Source: JBBECE01 sp040881985
GTDB lineage: Bacteria > Pseudomonadota > Alphaproteobacteria > Rhizobiales > Devosiaceae
Assembly (NCBI GenBank): GCA_040881985.1
Contig: JBBECE010000026.1
Coordinates: 29,725 to 93,724, forward strand
DNA length: 64,000 nt
Direction of reading: 5' to 3'
Positions 25,102-33,785 of the stretch are shown one piece after another. Both the position numbers and the translations under genes were made by a program. A model generated the notes under the pieces. It saw only the letters and a list, made by a program, of their open reading frames with translations, did not search any database and was not told the DNA's origin. Position 1 is the first letter of the stretch, and every line of letters begins with the position of its first letter.

Positions 25102-26394
25102 ATGGCTGAGGAGACGATCCGCAAAGTGGCGATCGTCGGCGGGGTCCGCATCCCCTTCTGCCGTGCCTATACCGGCTATCGCGACGAAACCAACCTTTCG
25201 ATGCTATCCGGCGTCCTGGCCGGGCTTGCGGAAAAACACGGGCTGAAAGGCACCCATATCGACCAGGTGGTGGCCGGGGCGGTGCTCAACCAGTCGCGCG
25301 ATTTCAATCTGGCCCGCGAGGCGGCGCTGAATGCCGGGCTCTCCCCGTCGACGCCGGGCACAACGATCCAGATCGCCTGCGGCACCTCGCTCGAAGCGGC
25401 GCTGATGCTCGGCGCCAAGATCGCGAGCGGCGAGATCGAGTGCGGGATCGCCGGCGGGTCGGACACGATTTCCAATTCGCCGATCGTCTTTTCCGACAAG
25501 TTCGCCCACCGGCTCGCCGACCTCAACCGCGCCAAATCTGCGCGACACAAACTTGCAGCGCTGAGAGGCTTTTCATTCGCCGAAATCGCTCCGCTCGTGC
25601 CCTCGACCGCCGAGCCGCGCACCGGACTGTCGATGGGCGAGCATTGCGAACTGATGGCGCGAGAATGGGGGATCACCAGGGAGGCGCAGGACGAATGGGC
25701 GCTTGGCAGCCATCGGAAGGCCGCTTCGGCCTATGAGGCGGGCTTTCACGACGACCTCGTCGTTCCCCATGCCGGGATCGTGCGCGACAACAATGTACGC
25801 GCCGACACAACGCTTGAGAAAATGGCGGCGATGGCGCCGGTCTTTGACCGCAAGTCGGGGCGGGGGACCCTGACCGCGGCCAATTCCACCCCGCTTACCG
25901 ACGGGGCCGCCGCGATTCTGCTCGCCAGCGAGGACTGGGCGATGGAGCGCGGCTTGCCGATCCTTGCATGGCTTGAGGCGGGGGCGGTCTCGGCCAATGA
26001 TTTCGCGCATGGTGACGGGCTCCTGATGGCCCCGACCGTCGCCGTCTCGAACCTCCTGAGGCGCAAGGGGTTCGGGATTGCCAATATCGACCTCTTCGAG
26101 ATTCACGAAGCGTTCGCGGCGCAGGTCTTGTGCACGCTCAAAGCCTTCACCGACCGGAAATATTCCCGCGACGTGCTCGGCCGTGACAAAGTGCTCGGCA
26201 AGATCGATCCCGAAAAGATCAATCTCAAGGGCTCCAGCCTCGCCTACGGGCATCCGTTCGCGGCGACCGGGGCCCGAATACTCGGCCTCACCGCCAAGCT
26301 GCTGCACACCGAGGACCGTTCGCGGGCGCTGATCTCGGTTTGTACGGCCGGCGGCATGGGCGTTGCCGCGCTAGTTTCCCGGGCCGGCCAATGA
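25102..26394 (+). CDS. Acetyl-CoA C-acyltransferase (thiolase, FadA/FadI type)
   Basis: The 430-aa beta subunit cleaves 3-ketoacyl-CoA to acetyl-CoA and a shortened acyl-CoA. The nucleophilic Cys is in TTIQIACGTSLEAAL (about residue 93), the conserved His in FEIHEAFAAQ and YGHPFAATGAR, and the second catalytic Cys in SVCTAGGMGVA. Length fits FadI-like thiolases (436 aa). Translation is likely coupled to the preceding fadB-like gene (3-base gap). No terminator is obvious in the 144 bases before oppA. Confidence 0.9.
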   Translation: MAEETIRKVAIVGGVRIPFCRAYTGYRDETNLSMLSGVLAGLAEKHGLKGTHIDQVVAGAVLNQSRDFNLAREAALNAGLSPSTPGTTIQIACGTSLEAALMLGAKIASGEIECGIAGGSDTISNSPIVFSDKFAHRLADLNRAKSARHKLAALRGFSFAEIAPLVPSTAEPRTGLSMGEHCELMAREWGITREAQDEWALGSHRKAASAYEAGFHDDLVVPHAGIVRDNNVRADTTLEKMAAMAPVFDRKSGRGTLTAANSTPLTDGAAAILLASEDWAMERGLPILAWLEAGAVSANDFAHGDGLLMAPTVAVSNLLRRKGFGIANIDLFEIHEAFAAQVLCTLKAFTDRKYSRDVLGRDKVLGKIDPEKINLKGSSLAYGHPFAATGARILGLTAKLLHTEDRSRALISVCTAGGMGVAALVSRAGQ

Positions 26395-26538
26395 GTGCTT
26401 GCCAACAAGTTTCGGGCAAGGATACGCTCGAAAACAGGCGTCCGGACAAGGTCCAGGGCGCGGAATTCAAGGCCCGAAGCCACCTTTTGCCAGAAAGACG
26501 GGGGGATCGGGAGGGAAACGTCAATAAGGAGAGAAGCA

Positions 26539-28161
26539 ATGAAATTCGCCTCCATCATGAAAGCGGCGGCGCTGGCGGGCGCGACGGCCGGCGTATTGGC
26601 CGGATCGGCGCTCGCGGCCGAAGTGCCGGCGGGCACCAACCTTGCCGCCGAACAGGTATTCAGATACCGCGTCCTCGACAATATCCGCGCGCTCGACCCG
26701 CAATTGGCGGAAGACGTCGATACCGCCTACGTCGTCAACCAGCTCTTCGAGGGCCTCTACAACGAAGATGCACTGGGCAACCCGGTTCCCGGCGCCGCCG
26801 AGAGCTATGAGGCGAATGAAGACTACACCGTTTACACTTTCCATCTGCGCGATGCGAAATGGTCGAACGGCGATCCGGTGACCGCGCAGGACTTCGTCTA
26901 TGGCTGGCAGCGCGCCGTCGATCCGGCGCTCGCCTCGACCTACGCCTACTATCTCGGCCTGGTGAACATCGTGAACGCCGATGACATCGTCGCAGGCACC
27001 AAGCCGCTTAGCGATCTCGGCGTGAAGGCCCTCGACGACAAGACGCTTGAAGTCACGCTGAAGGTGCCAACGCCGTGGTTTGTCAAGACCCTGGCGCACT
27101 CGACGCTGTTCGCCGCGCCCAGGTCAGTCGTCGAACAATACGGCGCCGACTGGACCAACCCGGAAAACATCGTCGGCAACGGCTCCTACATCCTTGTCGA
27201 AAACTCGCCGGGCGAGCGCGTGGTGCTTCGGCGCAACCCGAACTACTGGGACAATGCCAATACCGTCATCGAGGAAGTGCAATTCCTCACCATCAATGAC
27301 GAGAACCAGGGCCTGACCCGCTGGCGCGCCGGCGAAGTCGACCAGACCGACGTCCCGGCCGGCCAGTATCCGTCCCTCGAAGCCGAACTGCCCGACCAGA
27401 CCTACTCGGTGCCGCAGTTCTGCACCTACTATGCCAGCGTCAACATGACGGGCACTGCTCCTGACGCACTCAAGTCGCTGCAAGTGAGGCAGGCGCTCAA
27501 CCTCGCTATCGACCGCGACGTAATCGTTAACGCCGTTCTACAGGGCGGCCAGACCCCGGCCTATTCGTTCACCAACCCGCACACATCGGAGTTCGAGATG
27601 CCGGATATCCCGGCCGCTTCGATGACGCAGGGCGAACGCGACGCGATGGCCCAACAGCTGATGGCAGAAGCGGGCTACGGTCCGGACAATCCCATCACCC
27701 TCGACTACATCTACAACACGTCCGAGGCGCACAAGGCCATAGGGACCGTGATCGGTCAGATGTGGAAGGAAAAGCTTGGCGTGACCTTGAACATCTCCGA
27801 CATGGAGTTCGCCGTACTTTCCGATCGGCGGCACTCGCAGGACTTCGAATTGGCTCGCAACGCGTGGTGTGGTGACTACAACGAAGCCTCGACCTTCCTG
27901 TCGCTCCATGACTCGAAGTCGGAGCAGAACGACAGCGGCTGGGCCAATGCCGAAGTCGATGCGCTCCTCGCCGCCGCCAAGACGTCAGCCAACCCCAACG
28001 AGCAGTACAAGCAGATCGAAGCGATCGCGGCCGAAGAAGTCCCGATCATGCCGATCTACTTCTACGCCAAGGTGTTCATGCAGACGCCGAATGTGCATGG
28101 CTGGCCCTTCAATAACGTTGAACAGATCTGGTACGCCAAGGACATGTACATGACGGAGTAG
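26539..28161 (+). CDS. oppA: Oligopeptide ABC transporter, periplasmic binding protein
   Basis: The 540-aa SBP_bac_5 (cluster C) protein binds short peptides. The signal peptide (MKAAALAGATAGVLAGSALAA) ends without a lipobox cysteine, so the protein is soluble in the periplasm. Features typical of OppA are AKWSNGDPVTAQDFVYGWQR, NGSYILVENSPGERVVLRRN and VRQALNLAIDRDVI. A strong Shine-Dalgarno (AAGGAG) precedes ATG. A hairpin terminator separates it from oppBCDF, which normally gives an excess of binding protein over the membrane complex. Confidence 0.93.
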   Translation: MKFASIMKAAALAGATAGVLAGSALAAEVPAGTNLAAEQVFRYRVLDNIRALDPQLAEDVDTAYVVNQLFEGLYNEDALGNPVPGAAESYEANEDYTVYTFHLRDAKWSNGDPVTAQDFVYGWQRAVDPALASTYAYYLGLVNIVNADDIVAGTKPLSDLGVKALDDKTLEVTLKVPTPWFVKTLAHSTLFAAPRSVVEQYGADWTNPENIVGNGSYILVENSPGERVVLRRNPNYWDNANTVIEEVQFLTINDENQGLTRWRAGEVDQTDVPAGQYPSLEAELPDQTYSVPQFCTYYASVNMTGTAPDALKSLQVRQALNLAIDRDVIVNAVLQGGQTPAYSFTNPHTSEFEMPDIPAASMTQGERDAMAQQLMAEAGYGPDNPITLDYIYNTSEAHKAIGTVIGQMWKEKLGVTLNISDMEFAVLSDRRHSQDFELARNAWCGDYNEASTFLSLHDSKSEQNDSGWANAEVDALLAAAKTSANPNEQYKQIEAIAAEEVPIMPIYFYAKVFMQTPNVHGWPFNNVEQIWYAKDMYMTE

Positions 28162-28180
28162 ACTACTCCGGCGAACAACG

Positions 28181-28209
28181 AAGCCCCCGCGCCCGGCGCG
28201 GGGGCTTTA
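28181..28209 (+). terminator. Intra-operon terminator after oppA
   Basis: AAGCCCCCGCGC pairs perfectly with GCGCGGGGGCTT across a 3-base loop, followed by TAT. The T tract is short, so partial read-through into oppB is expected. Confidence 0.75.
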
Positions 28210-28247
28210 TCGCTTTACGAAGGGCGAGACCCCTCGGATAACCCAAG

Positions 28248-29171
28248 ATGCTGAAGTTCATCCTCAGACGCCTCGCCATCGCCATCCCGACGATCCTGTT
28301 GTTGATTGTCTTCTCGTTCATTCTCATGAAGATCGCGCCGGGCACGCCGTTTTCCGGTGAAAAGGCGATCCCCGAGGAAGTTCTGAAAAACGTTTACGCG
28401 CGATACGGCCTCGACAAGCCCGAGTGGCAGCAACTGCTCGAATACATCTGGAACATCGTCGCCCATTTCGATTTCGGTCCGTCTTTCAAATATCGGGACC
28501 GAACGGTCAACGACATCATCGCCCAGGGCTTCCCGGTTACCCTGACCTATGGATTCTGGTCCTTCATCGTCGCCACCACGTTTGGCGTCGCTTTGGGGAT
28601 CGTCGCCGCAGTCCGCCAGAACAGCTGGGTCGACTATTTTGCCGTCGGGGTGACGATCGGCGCCCAGGTGGTGCCGAATTTTGTGCTCGCGCCAATCCTG
28701 GTGCTCGTCTTCACGCTGTGGCTGAACTGGCTGCCTGGCGGTGGCTGGGAAGGTGGGGAGTTGAGTCACATTATCTTGCCGGTGATTGCGCTGTCGGCCA
28801 CCTTTGTGGCGAGTATCGCGCGCATCATGCGCTCCTCGATGCTGGAAGTGCTCAATTCCAATTTCATCCGCACGGCCAGGGCAAAGGGCATGCCGGGCTG
28901 GCAGGTGATCGTCAAACACGCGCTGAAGCCGTCTCTGCTGCCGGTCGTTTCCTATCTGGGGCCAGTGTTCGTCGGCATGATCACCGGATCGGTCGTGGTC
29001 GATCTTTACTTTTCGACCGGTGGGATCGGCCAGTGGTTTGTCAACAGCGCGCTGAACCGCGACTATTCGACAATCCTCGGCATCACCATCCTGCTCGGCG
29101 CGCTCACCATCACCGCCAACCTAGTGGTTGACGTTCTCTACGCCTGGCTCGACCCCAAGATCCGCTATTAG
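28248..29171 (+). CDS. oppB: Oligopeptide ABC transporter permease
   Basis: The 307-aa inner-membrane subunit has six predicted spans, the first at LAIAIPTILLLIVFSFILM. The cytoplasmic EAA loop RTARAKGMPGWQVIVKHAL contacts the ATPases. Length and the N-terminal LKFILRRLAIAIPT fit the OppB/DppB family. It is the first gene after the oppA terminator, 87 bases downstream. Confidence 0.93.
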   Translation: MLKFILRRLAIAIPTILLLIVFSFILMKIAPGTPFSGEKAIPEEVLKNVYARYGLDKPEWQQLLEYIWNIVAHFDFGPSFKYRDRTVNDIIAQGFPVTLTYGFWSFIVATTFGVALGIVAAVRQNSWVDYFAVGVTIGAQVVPNFVLAPILVLVFTLWLNWLPGGGWEGGELSHIILPVIALSATFVASIARIMRSSMLEVLNSNFIRTARAKGMPGWQVIVKHALKPSLLPVVSYLGPVFVGMITGSVVVDLYFSTGGIGQWFVNSALNRDYSTILGITILLGALTITANLVVDVLYAWLDPKIRY

Positions 29172-29182
29172 GAACCACGGCC

Positions 29183-30112
29183 ATGCTGGCAGACTCCCGT
29201 ATCGAAAGCCTGACGACCCTGGAACGAAGTGAGGTCACATCGGTCAAGGGCCGCTCCCTCTGGCAGGACGCCGGAAGGCGATTCCTCAAGAACAGGGCTG
29301 CGTTGGTGTGCGCAGTGCTCCTGGCACTGATCGTCACCTTTACCCTTGTCGGTCCGTTCTTTGCGAAATGGTCCATCGAGAAGATCGATTGGACGGTGAT
29401 CGGGAAGGTCCCTCAACTCGGCTTTCCATCCTCCCAGACCGGTCATTACTTCGGCACCGACCAGGTCGGACGCGACCTCTACTCTCGCCTGATCCAGGGG
29501 ACGCAGATTTCACTCGGCGTGGGCATGCTGGGCGCCTCGGTAGCGGTCATTGTCGGCACACTTTACGGGTCAGTCGCCGGCTATTTCGGCGGTCGGCTCG
29601 ATAGCGCCATGATGCGTTTCGTCGACGTGCTCTATTCGATCCCTTACATGTTCATCCTGATCCTGCTGCTGGTGATGTTCGGCCGATCGTTCTTCATGCT
29701 ATTCATCGGCATCGGACTGATCTCATGGCTCGGCATGGCGCGGGTGGTGCGCGGGCAGACGCTTTCGCTCAAGAACCGTGAATTCGTCGAGGCAGCGGTC
29801 GCGACCGGCGTCCGACCCTTCGGTATCGTCATTCGGCATGTCGTCCCGAATCTCCTCGGCATCGTCGTGGTTTACGCGACGCTCCTCATTCCCGAGATGA
29901 TTCTGATCGAATCCTTCATCTCCTTCCTCGGGCTCGGCATTCAGGAGCCGAACACCTCCCTCGGCATGCTGATCAGCGAGGGCGCGCAGACGATGCAATA
30001 CGGCACACTCTGGCAGCTGTTGTTCCCGCTGTCCTGCTTCGTCGTCATGCTATTCAGCTTCTATTTTGTCGGCGATGGGCTGCGCGACGCCCTCGACCCG
30101 AAGGACCGCTGA
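29183..30112 (+). CDS. oppC: Oligopeptide ABC transporter permease
   Basis: The 309-aa second permease has the OppC-type N-terminal extension (SLWQDAGRRFLKNRAALVC) before the first span and the periplasmic motif HYFGTDQVGRDLYSRLIQGTQ, diagnostic of DppC/OppC. The EAA loop is FVEAAVATGVRPFGIVIRH. It follows oppB by 11 bases and abuts the oppD ATG directly (TGA-ATG). Confidence 0.93.
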   Translation: MLADSRIESLTTLERSEVTSVKGRSLWQDAGRRFLKNRAALVCAVLLALIVTFTLVGPFFAKWSIEKIDWTVIGKVPQLGFPSSQTGHYFGTDQVGRDLYSRLIQGTQISLGVGMLGASVAVIVGTLYGSVAGYFGGRLDSAMMRFVDVLYSIPYMFILILLLVMFGRSFFMLFIGIGLISWLGMARVVRGQTLSLKNREFVEAAVATGVRPFGIVIRHVVPNLLGIVVVYATLLIPEMILIESFISFLGLGIQEPNTSLGMLISEGAQTMQYGTLWQLLFPLSCFVVMLFSFYFVGDGLRDALDPKDR

Positions 30113-31099
30113 ATGGCCGAAGTGCTGCGTGTCGAAGACCTGTCGGTCGAGTTCGACCTTCACCAAAGCGTCGTCGAAGCGGTCAAGGAGCTGACCTTTA
30201 CGCTGCATCAAGGCGAGACGCTCGCCGTCGTCGGAGAATCCGGCGCTGGCAAGAGCCAGGTTTTCCTTGCGATCATGGGTCTGCTGGCGCGCAATGGGCG
30301 TGCAGCCGGTCGGGCCTTGCTCGGCAATGTCGACCTGCTAACCCTCTCGCCGGGACGGCTCAATCGCTATCGCGGCAAGGACATTGCGATGATCTTCCAG
30401 GATCCGATGACCTCGCTCAACCCAACGCTCCGAGTCGAAGCGCAGCTTGCCGAGGTGCTGGTCGAACATCAGGGCATGGGCCGCGAAGCAGCGGTCAAAG
30501 CCAGCATCGCCATGCTTGAACGGGTTGGCATTCCCGAACCGGTCAAACGATCGCGCGCCTATCCGCATGAGCTTTCGGGCGGGATGCGGCAACGGGTGAT
30601 GATCGCGATGGCGCTGCTTTGCCGGCCGAAAGTGCTGATCGCCGACGAACCTACAACCGCCCTCGACGTGACCGTACAGGCGCAAATTCTGACGCTCTTC
30701 AAGGATCTGACCAACGAACTCGGCACGGCCTTGGTGCTGATCACCCATGATCTCGGGGTAGTCGCCGGTCTCGCCGATCGCATGATGGTCATGTATGGGG
30801 GCAGGGCGGTCGAGACGGGGCCGGTCGATGACGTTTTCTATGATCCACGCCACCCCTACACGTTCGGACTTCTTCATTCGACGCCGCACGCGGCGGCGAA
30901 ATATCACCGGCTTACGCCCATCGAGGGCCTGCCCCCGAGCCTCGAACATCTGCCCACCGGTTGTTCATTCCATCCGCGTTGCGCCTTCCATTTCGACCGT
31001 TGCCTCAAGGAACGGCCGCCGCTGAAAGGCTTCGCTGGCGAGCGGGCGCGCGCCTGTTTCTACCAGGGCCGGATGGCCTATGAGGAGATCGGCTCGTGA
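30113..31099 (+). CDS. oppD: Oligopeptide ABC transporter ATP-binding protein
   Basis: The 328-aa nucleotide-binding subunit has Walker A GESGAGKS (about residue 42), signature ELSGGMRQR (about 156), Walker B VLIADEPTTALD and switch His in LITHDLGV. The C-terminal oligo_HPY extension contains a cysteine set (GCSFHPRCAF...C...C) that in relatives can hold an Fe-S cluster. It overlaps oppF by 4 bases (GTGA). Confidence 0.93.
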   Translation: MAEVLRVEDLSVEFDLHQSVVEAVKELTFTLHQGETLAVVGESGAGKSQVFLAIMGLLARNGRAAGRALLGNVDLLTLSPGRLNRYRGKDIAMIFQDPMTSLNPTLRVEAQLAEVLVEHQGMGREAAVKASIAMLERVGIPEPVKRSRAYPHELSGGMRQRVMIAMALLCRPKVLIADEPTTALDVTVQAQILTLFKDLTNELGTALVLITHDLGVVAGLADRMMVMYGGRAVETGPVDDVFYDPRHPYTFGLLHSTPHAAAKYHRLTPIEGLPPSLEHLPTGCSFHPRCAFHFDRCLKERPPLKGFAGERARACFYQGRMAYEEIGS

Positions 31100-32133
31100 G
31101 CGCCGTGGCCGGCCCGCCGCTGCTCAGGGTGGAGGGGCTGAGCAAGCGCTTCTACATCTCCGGCGGGCTCCTCGCGCGGCCGCTGGTGCTGACTGCGCTC
31201 GACGACATCTCCTTTTCCGTCCGGAGCGGGGAGACGCTCGGTATCGTCGGGGAATCGGGGTGCGGGAAATCGACGCTCGGCCGCTGCATCCTGCAATTGA
31301 TCGGGGTCGATCAGGGGCGAGTCTTGTGGCTCGGCCAGGACCTTACCGAACTCAGCGCCGAAGCGATGCGCCGCCGCCGCCACGACCTGCAGATTATTTT
31401 TCAGGACCCGCTCGCCTCGCTCAATCCGCGAATGACGGTCGGCGAGATTATCGGTGATCCGTTGCGCGCTCTGGCGCCCGAATTGTCGAAACTTGAGCGC
31501 GTCGAGCGTGTGTTCAAGGTGATGGAGTCGGTCGGGCTGCTGAAGGAGATGGTCAACCGCTATCCGCACGAGTTCTCGGGCGGGCAGGCGCAGCGCATCG
31601 CGATCGCCCGGGCGCTGATCACCGAGCCTAAGCTGATCGTGTGCGACGAACCGGTCTCGGCGCTCGATGTGTCGATCCAGGCGCAAATCCTGAATCTGCT
31701 CGCCGATCTCAAGGACCAGTACCAGCTCACCCTCGTCTTCATCAGCCACGATCTCAGCGTCGTCAAACACGTCTCCGATCGCATTCTGGTGCTCTATCTC
31801 GGGCGGATCGTCGAACTGGCTCCGGCCGACGTGCTCTATGGGGACCCCAAGCACCCCTATACCCAGGCGCTGCTGACCGCGGTGCCGATCCCCGACCCGA
31901 AGCTCGCCCGGGCTCGCACCATCGACGCGCTGGAAGGGGAAATCCCCTCTCCGATCAGTCCGCCCTCGGGCTGCCATTTCCGCACCCGCTGCCGCTATGC
32001 AATCGGCCGGTGCGCCGAGGAAGTGCCCCCGCTCGAGGAAATACCGGGCGGGCGGCTGATTCGCTGCCATCGCTGGGCCGAGATCGACGCCCTGTTGACC
32101 GGCGTCGTGCAAGTTGACTCTGTGGCTGAATAA
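31096..32133 (+). CDS. oppF: Oligopeptide ABC transporter ATP-binding protein
   Basis: The 345-aa second ATPase has Walker A GESGCGKST, signature EFSGGQAQR, Walker B LIVCDEPVSALD and FISHDLSVVKHVSDR. A four-cysteine C-terminal segment (SGCHFRTRCRYAIGRC...RCH) matches the oligo_HPY domain. The GTG start at 31096 overlaps the oppD stop. It is the last gene of the opp operon. The rpmJ promoter begins inside its final codons. Confidence 0.93.
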   Translation: MSAVAGPPLLRVEGLSKRFYISGGLLARPLVLTALDDISFSVRSGETLGIVGESGCGKSTLGRCILQLIGVDQGRVLWLGQDLTELSAEAMRRRRHDLQIIFQDPLASLNPRMTVGEIIGDPLRALAPELSKLERVERVFKVMESVGLLKEMVNRYPHEFSGGQAQRIAIARALITEPKLIVCDEPVSALDVSIQAQILNLLADLKDQYQLTLVFISHDLSVVKHVSDRILVLYLGRIVELAPADVLYGDPKHPYTQALLTAVPIPDPKLARARTIDALEGEIPSPISPPSGCHFRTRCRYAIGRCAEEVPPLEEIPGGRLIRCHRWAEIDALLTGVVQVDSVAE

Positions 32134-32142
32134 CCCTATCAA
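32114..32142 (+). promoter_or_regulatory. Sigma-70-like promoter for rpmJ
   Basis: TTGACT (32114-32119), 17-base spacer, TATCAA (32137-32142). It overlaps the end of oppF and leaves a leader of about 50 nt containing a 6-bp GC hairpin (32157-32172) followed by AATTTTG. Confidence 0.5.
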
Positions 32143-32198
32143 GGCCGCCGATTGATGGCGCCGGGCGGCGCCAATTTTGTGGCTAGAGGCCTGCCGCG

Positions 32199-32324
32199 AT
32201 GAAGGTCAGGAATTCGCTTAGATCGCTGCGCACCCGCCACCGCGCCAACAAGCTCGTGCGGCGGCGCGGCCGCCTTTATATCATCAACCCCGTCAACCGA
32301 CGCTACAAGGCCCGCCAGGGCTGA
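32199..32324 (+). CDS. rpmJ: 50S ribosomal protein L36
   Basis: The 41-aa protein (MKVRNSLRSLRTRHRANKLV, then RRRGRLYIINPVNRRYKARQG) is L36. It has no zinc-ribbon cysteines, so it is the C-minus (YkgO-like) form, which is the only L36 in many alphaproteobacteria. Length and the start ATG 32199 are unambiguous. It has its own promoter and is followed by a good terminator, so it is a monocistronic gene downstream of opp. Confidence 0.96.
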   Translation: MKVRNSLRSLRTRHRANKLVRRRGRLYIINPVNRRYKARQG

Positions 32325-32347
32325 GCGCAGCCGGCGCACTCATAGCG

Positions 32348-32372
32348 AGGCCCGTTCCGTACGGGCCTTTTT
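32348..32372 (+). terminator. Rho-independent terminator of rpmJ
   Basis: AGGCCCGT pairs with ACGGGCCT across a 5-base loop, followed by TTTTT within the tract. Confidence 0.85.
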
Positions 32373-32384
32373 GCTGTCCGGAGT

Positions 32385-33776
32385 TCAGGGTTTCGCCAGG
32401 GCGTCGATAATGCGCACCCACGAGCGGATGCCGCGGTGGAAGCTCGCGAGGTCGTATTTCTCGTTGGGACTGTGGATCTGGTCGTCGTGTCCCGCAAAGC
32501 CGATCAAGAGAGTGTCGAGCCCGAGCCGCTGCTTGAATTCCATCACTACCGGAATTGAGCCGCCGGAGCCGATCAGGACGCCTTCGTGGCCCCATTCGTC
32601 CTTGAGCGCCGCCAGCGCCTTGCGGACATGGACCCCGTCGCTCGACACGGTGACGGCAGGTGTCGCCGAGCCGCCGAAGAACTTGACCGAGCAATCAGCG
32701 GGGATACGGGCGCGGACATGGGAACGGAACGCCTGGCGCAGTTTTTCGGGGTTCTGGTCGCCGACGAGGCGAAAAGTGACCTTGGCGCGGGCCTTGGCGG
32801 GAATGACCGTCTTGGCTCCCTCGCCGGTATAGCCGCCCCAAATGCCGTTGATCTCGCAGGTCGGGCGCGACCATGTCTGTTCGAGCACCGAGCGCCCTTT
32901 TTCCCCCGCCGGCACGCTCAGGCCAACATCGGCGAGGAATTTCCGCGCGTCGAAGCCGAGCGTCGTCCAGCGAGCCGCGACGTCGGCGGGAACTTCGGCG
33001 ACGCCCTCGTAGTACCCGGCAATTGCGACGGCACCTTCGTCGGTTCTGAGGCTCGCGATGATCTCGGCGATGAGCTGGATCGGGTTGCGCGCGGCGCTCC
33101 CATACATGCCTGAGTGCAAATCCTTGTTCGCCGTCCGGACTTCGAACTCCTCGGCCACGATCCCGCGCAGCATAGTGACGATCGCCGGGGTTTGCGGGTC
33201 CCACATATCGGTGTCGCACACCAGCGCAATATCGGCTTTCAGCTCGGCGGCGGCGCCGTCGATGAAGGCGGCGAGATTCCGGCTGCCGCTCTCCTCCTCG
33301 CCTTCGAGTAGGACGCTGACCTTGAGCGGCAGGTGCCCGGCGACCCGACGCCAGGCACGGCAAGCCTCGAGGAAAGTCATCAACTGACCCTTGTCGTCGG
33401 AAGTCCCGCGCCCGACGATCCGTTTCTTGCCGTCGGGTGTGGTGATGAGGGCCGGCTCGAAGGGCGGCGTTGTCCAGAGCTCGAGCGGATCGATGGGCTG
33501 GACGTCGTAGTGGCCGTAGAAGAGCACGTGCGGGCCGTCCCCCCGCCTGTCATGGGCGACCACCACGGGATGGCCGGCGGTCGGCCGCATCGAGGCGTCG
33601 AACCCGTCGGCGGAGAGGTCGGCCGCGAGCCAGTCGGCGGCGCGGCCGCAGTCTTCGGCATAGGCGGGATCGGTCGAGATCGAGGCGATGCGCAACAGCT
33701 CGAAAAGCCGCGCCAAGCTCTCGTCGAGTTGGGTGTCGACGACGCCGAGAACGGCGTCAAGGAAAGCGGAAGCCAT
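32385..33776 (-). CDS. M20-family metallopeptidase (dipeptidase)
   Basis: The 463-aa di-zinc exopeptidase has metal and catalytic residues in LFYGHYDVQP (about residue 87), GRGTSDDKGQ, EGEEESGSRNL and CDTDMWD, and a His near the C-terminus (GHDDQIHSPNEK). The dimerisation lid domain (about 215-370) starts with ANKDLHSGMYG. It fits the CNDP-like M20 dipeptidases. Downstream of opp across a terminator, it could process imported peptides, but it is convergent and not part of that operon. Confidence 0.88.
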   Translation of the reverse strand: MASAFLDAVLGVVDTQLDESLARLFELLRIASISTDPAYAEDCGRAADWLAADLSADGFDASMRPTAGHPVVVAHDRRGDGPHVLFYGHYDVQPIDPLELWTTPPFEPALITTPDGKKRIVGRGTSDDKGQLMTFLEACRAWRRVAGHLPLKVSVLLEGEEESGSRNLAAFIDGAAAELKADIALVCDTDMWDPQTPAIVTMLRGIVAEEFEVRTANKDLHSGMYGSAARNPIQLIAEIIASLRTDEGAVAIAGYYEGVAEVPADVAARWTTLGFDARKFLADVGLSVPAGEKGRSVLEQTWSRPTCEINGIWGGYTGEGAKTVIPAKARAKVTFRLVGDQNPEKLRQAFRSHVRARIPADCSVKFFGGSATPAVTVSSDGVHVRKALAALKDEWGHEGVLIGSGGSIPVVMEFKQRLGLDTLLIGFAGHDDQIHSPNEKYDLASFHRGIRSWVRIIDALAKP

Positions 33777-33785
33777 GTTCGTCCC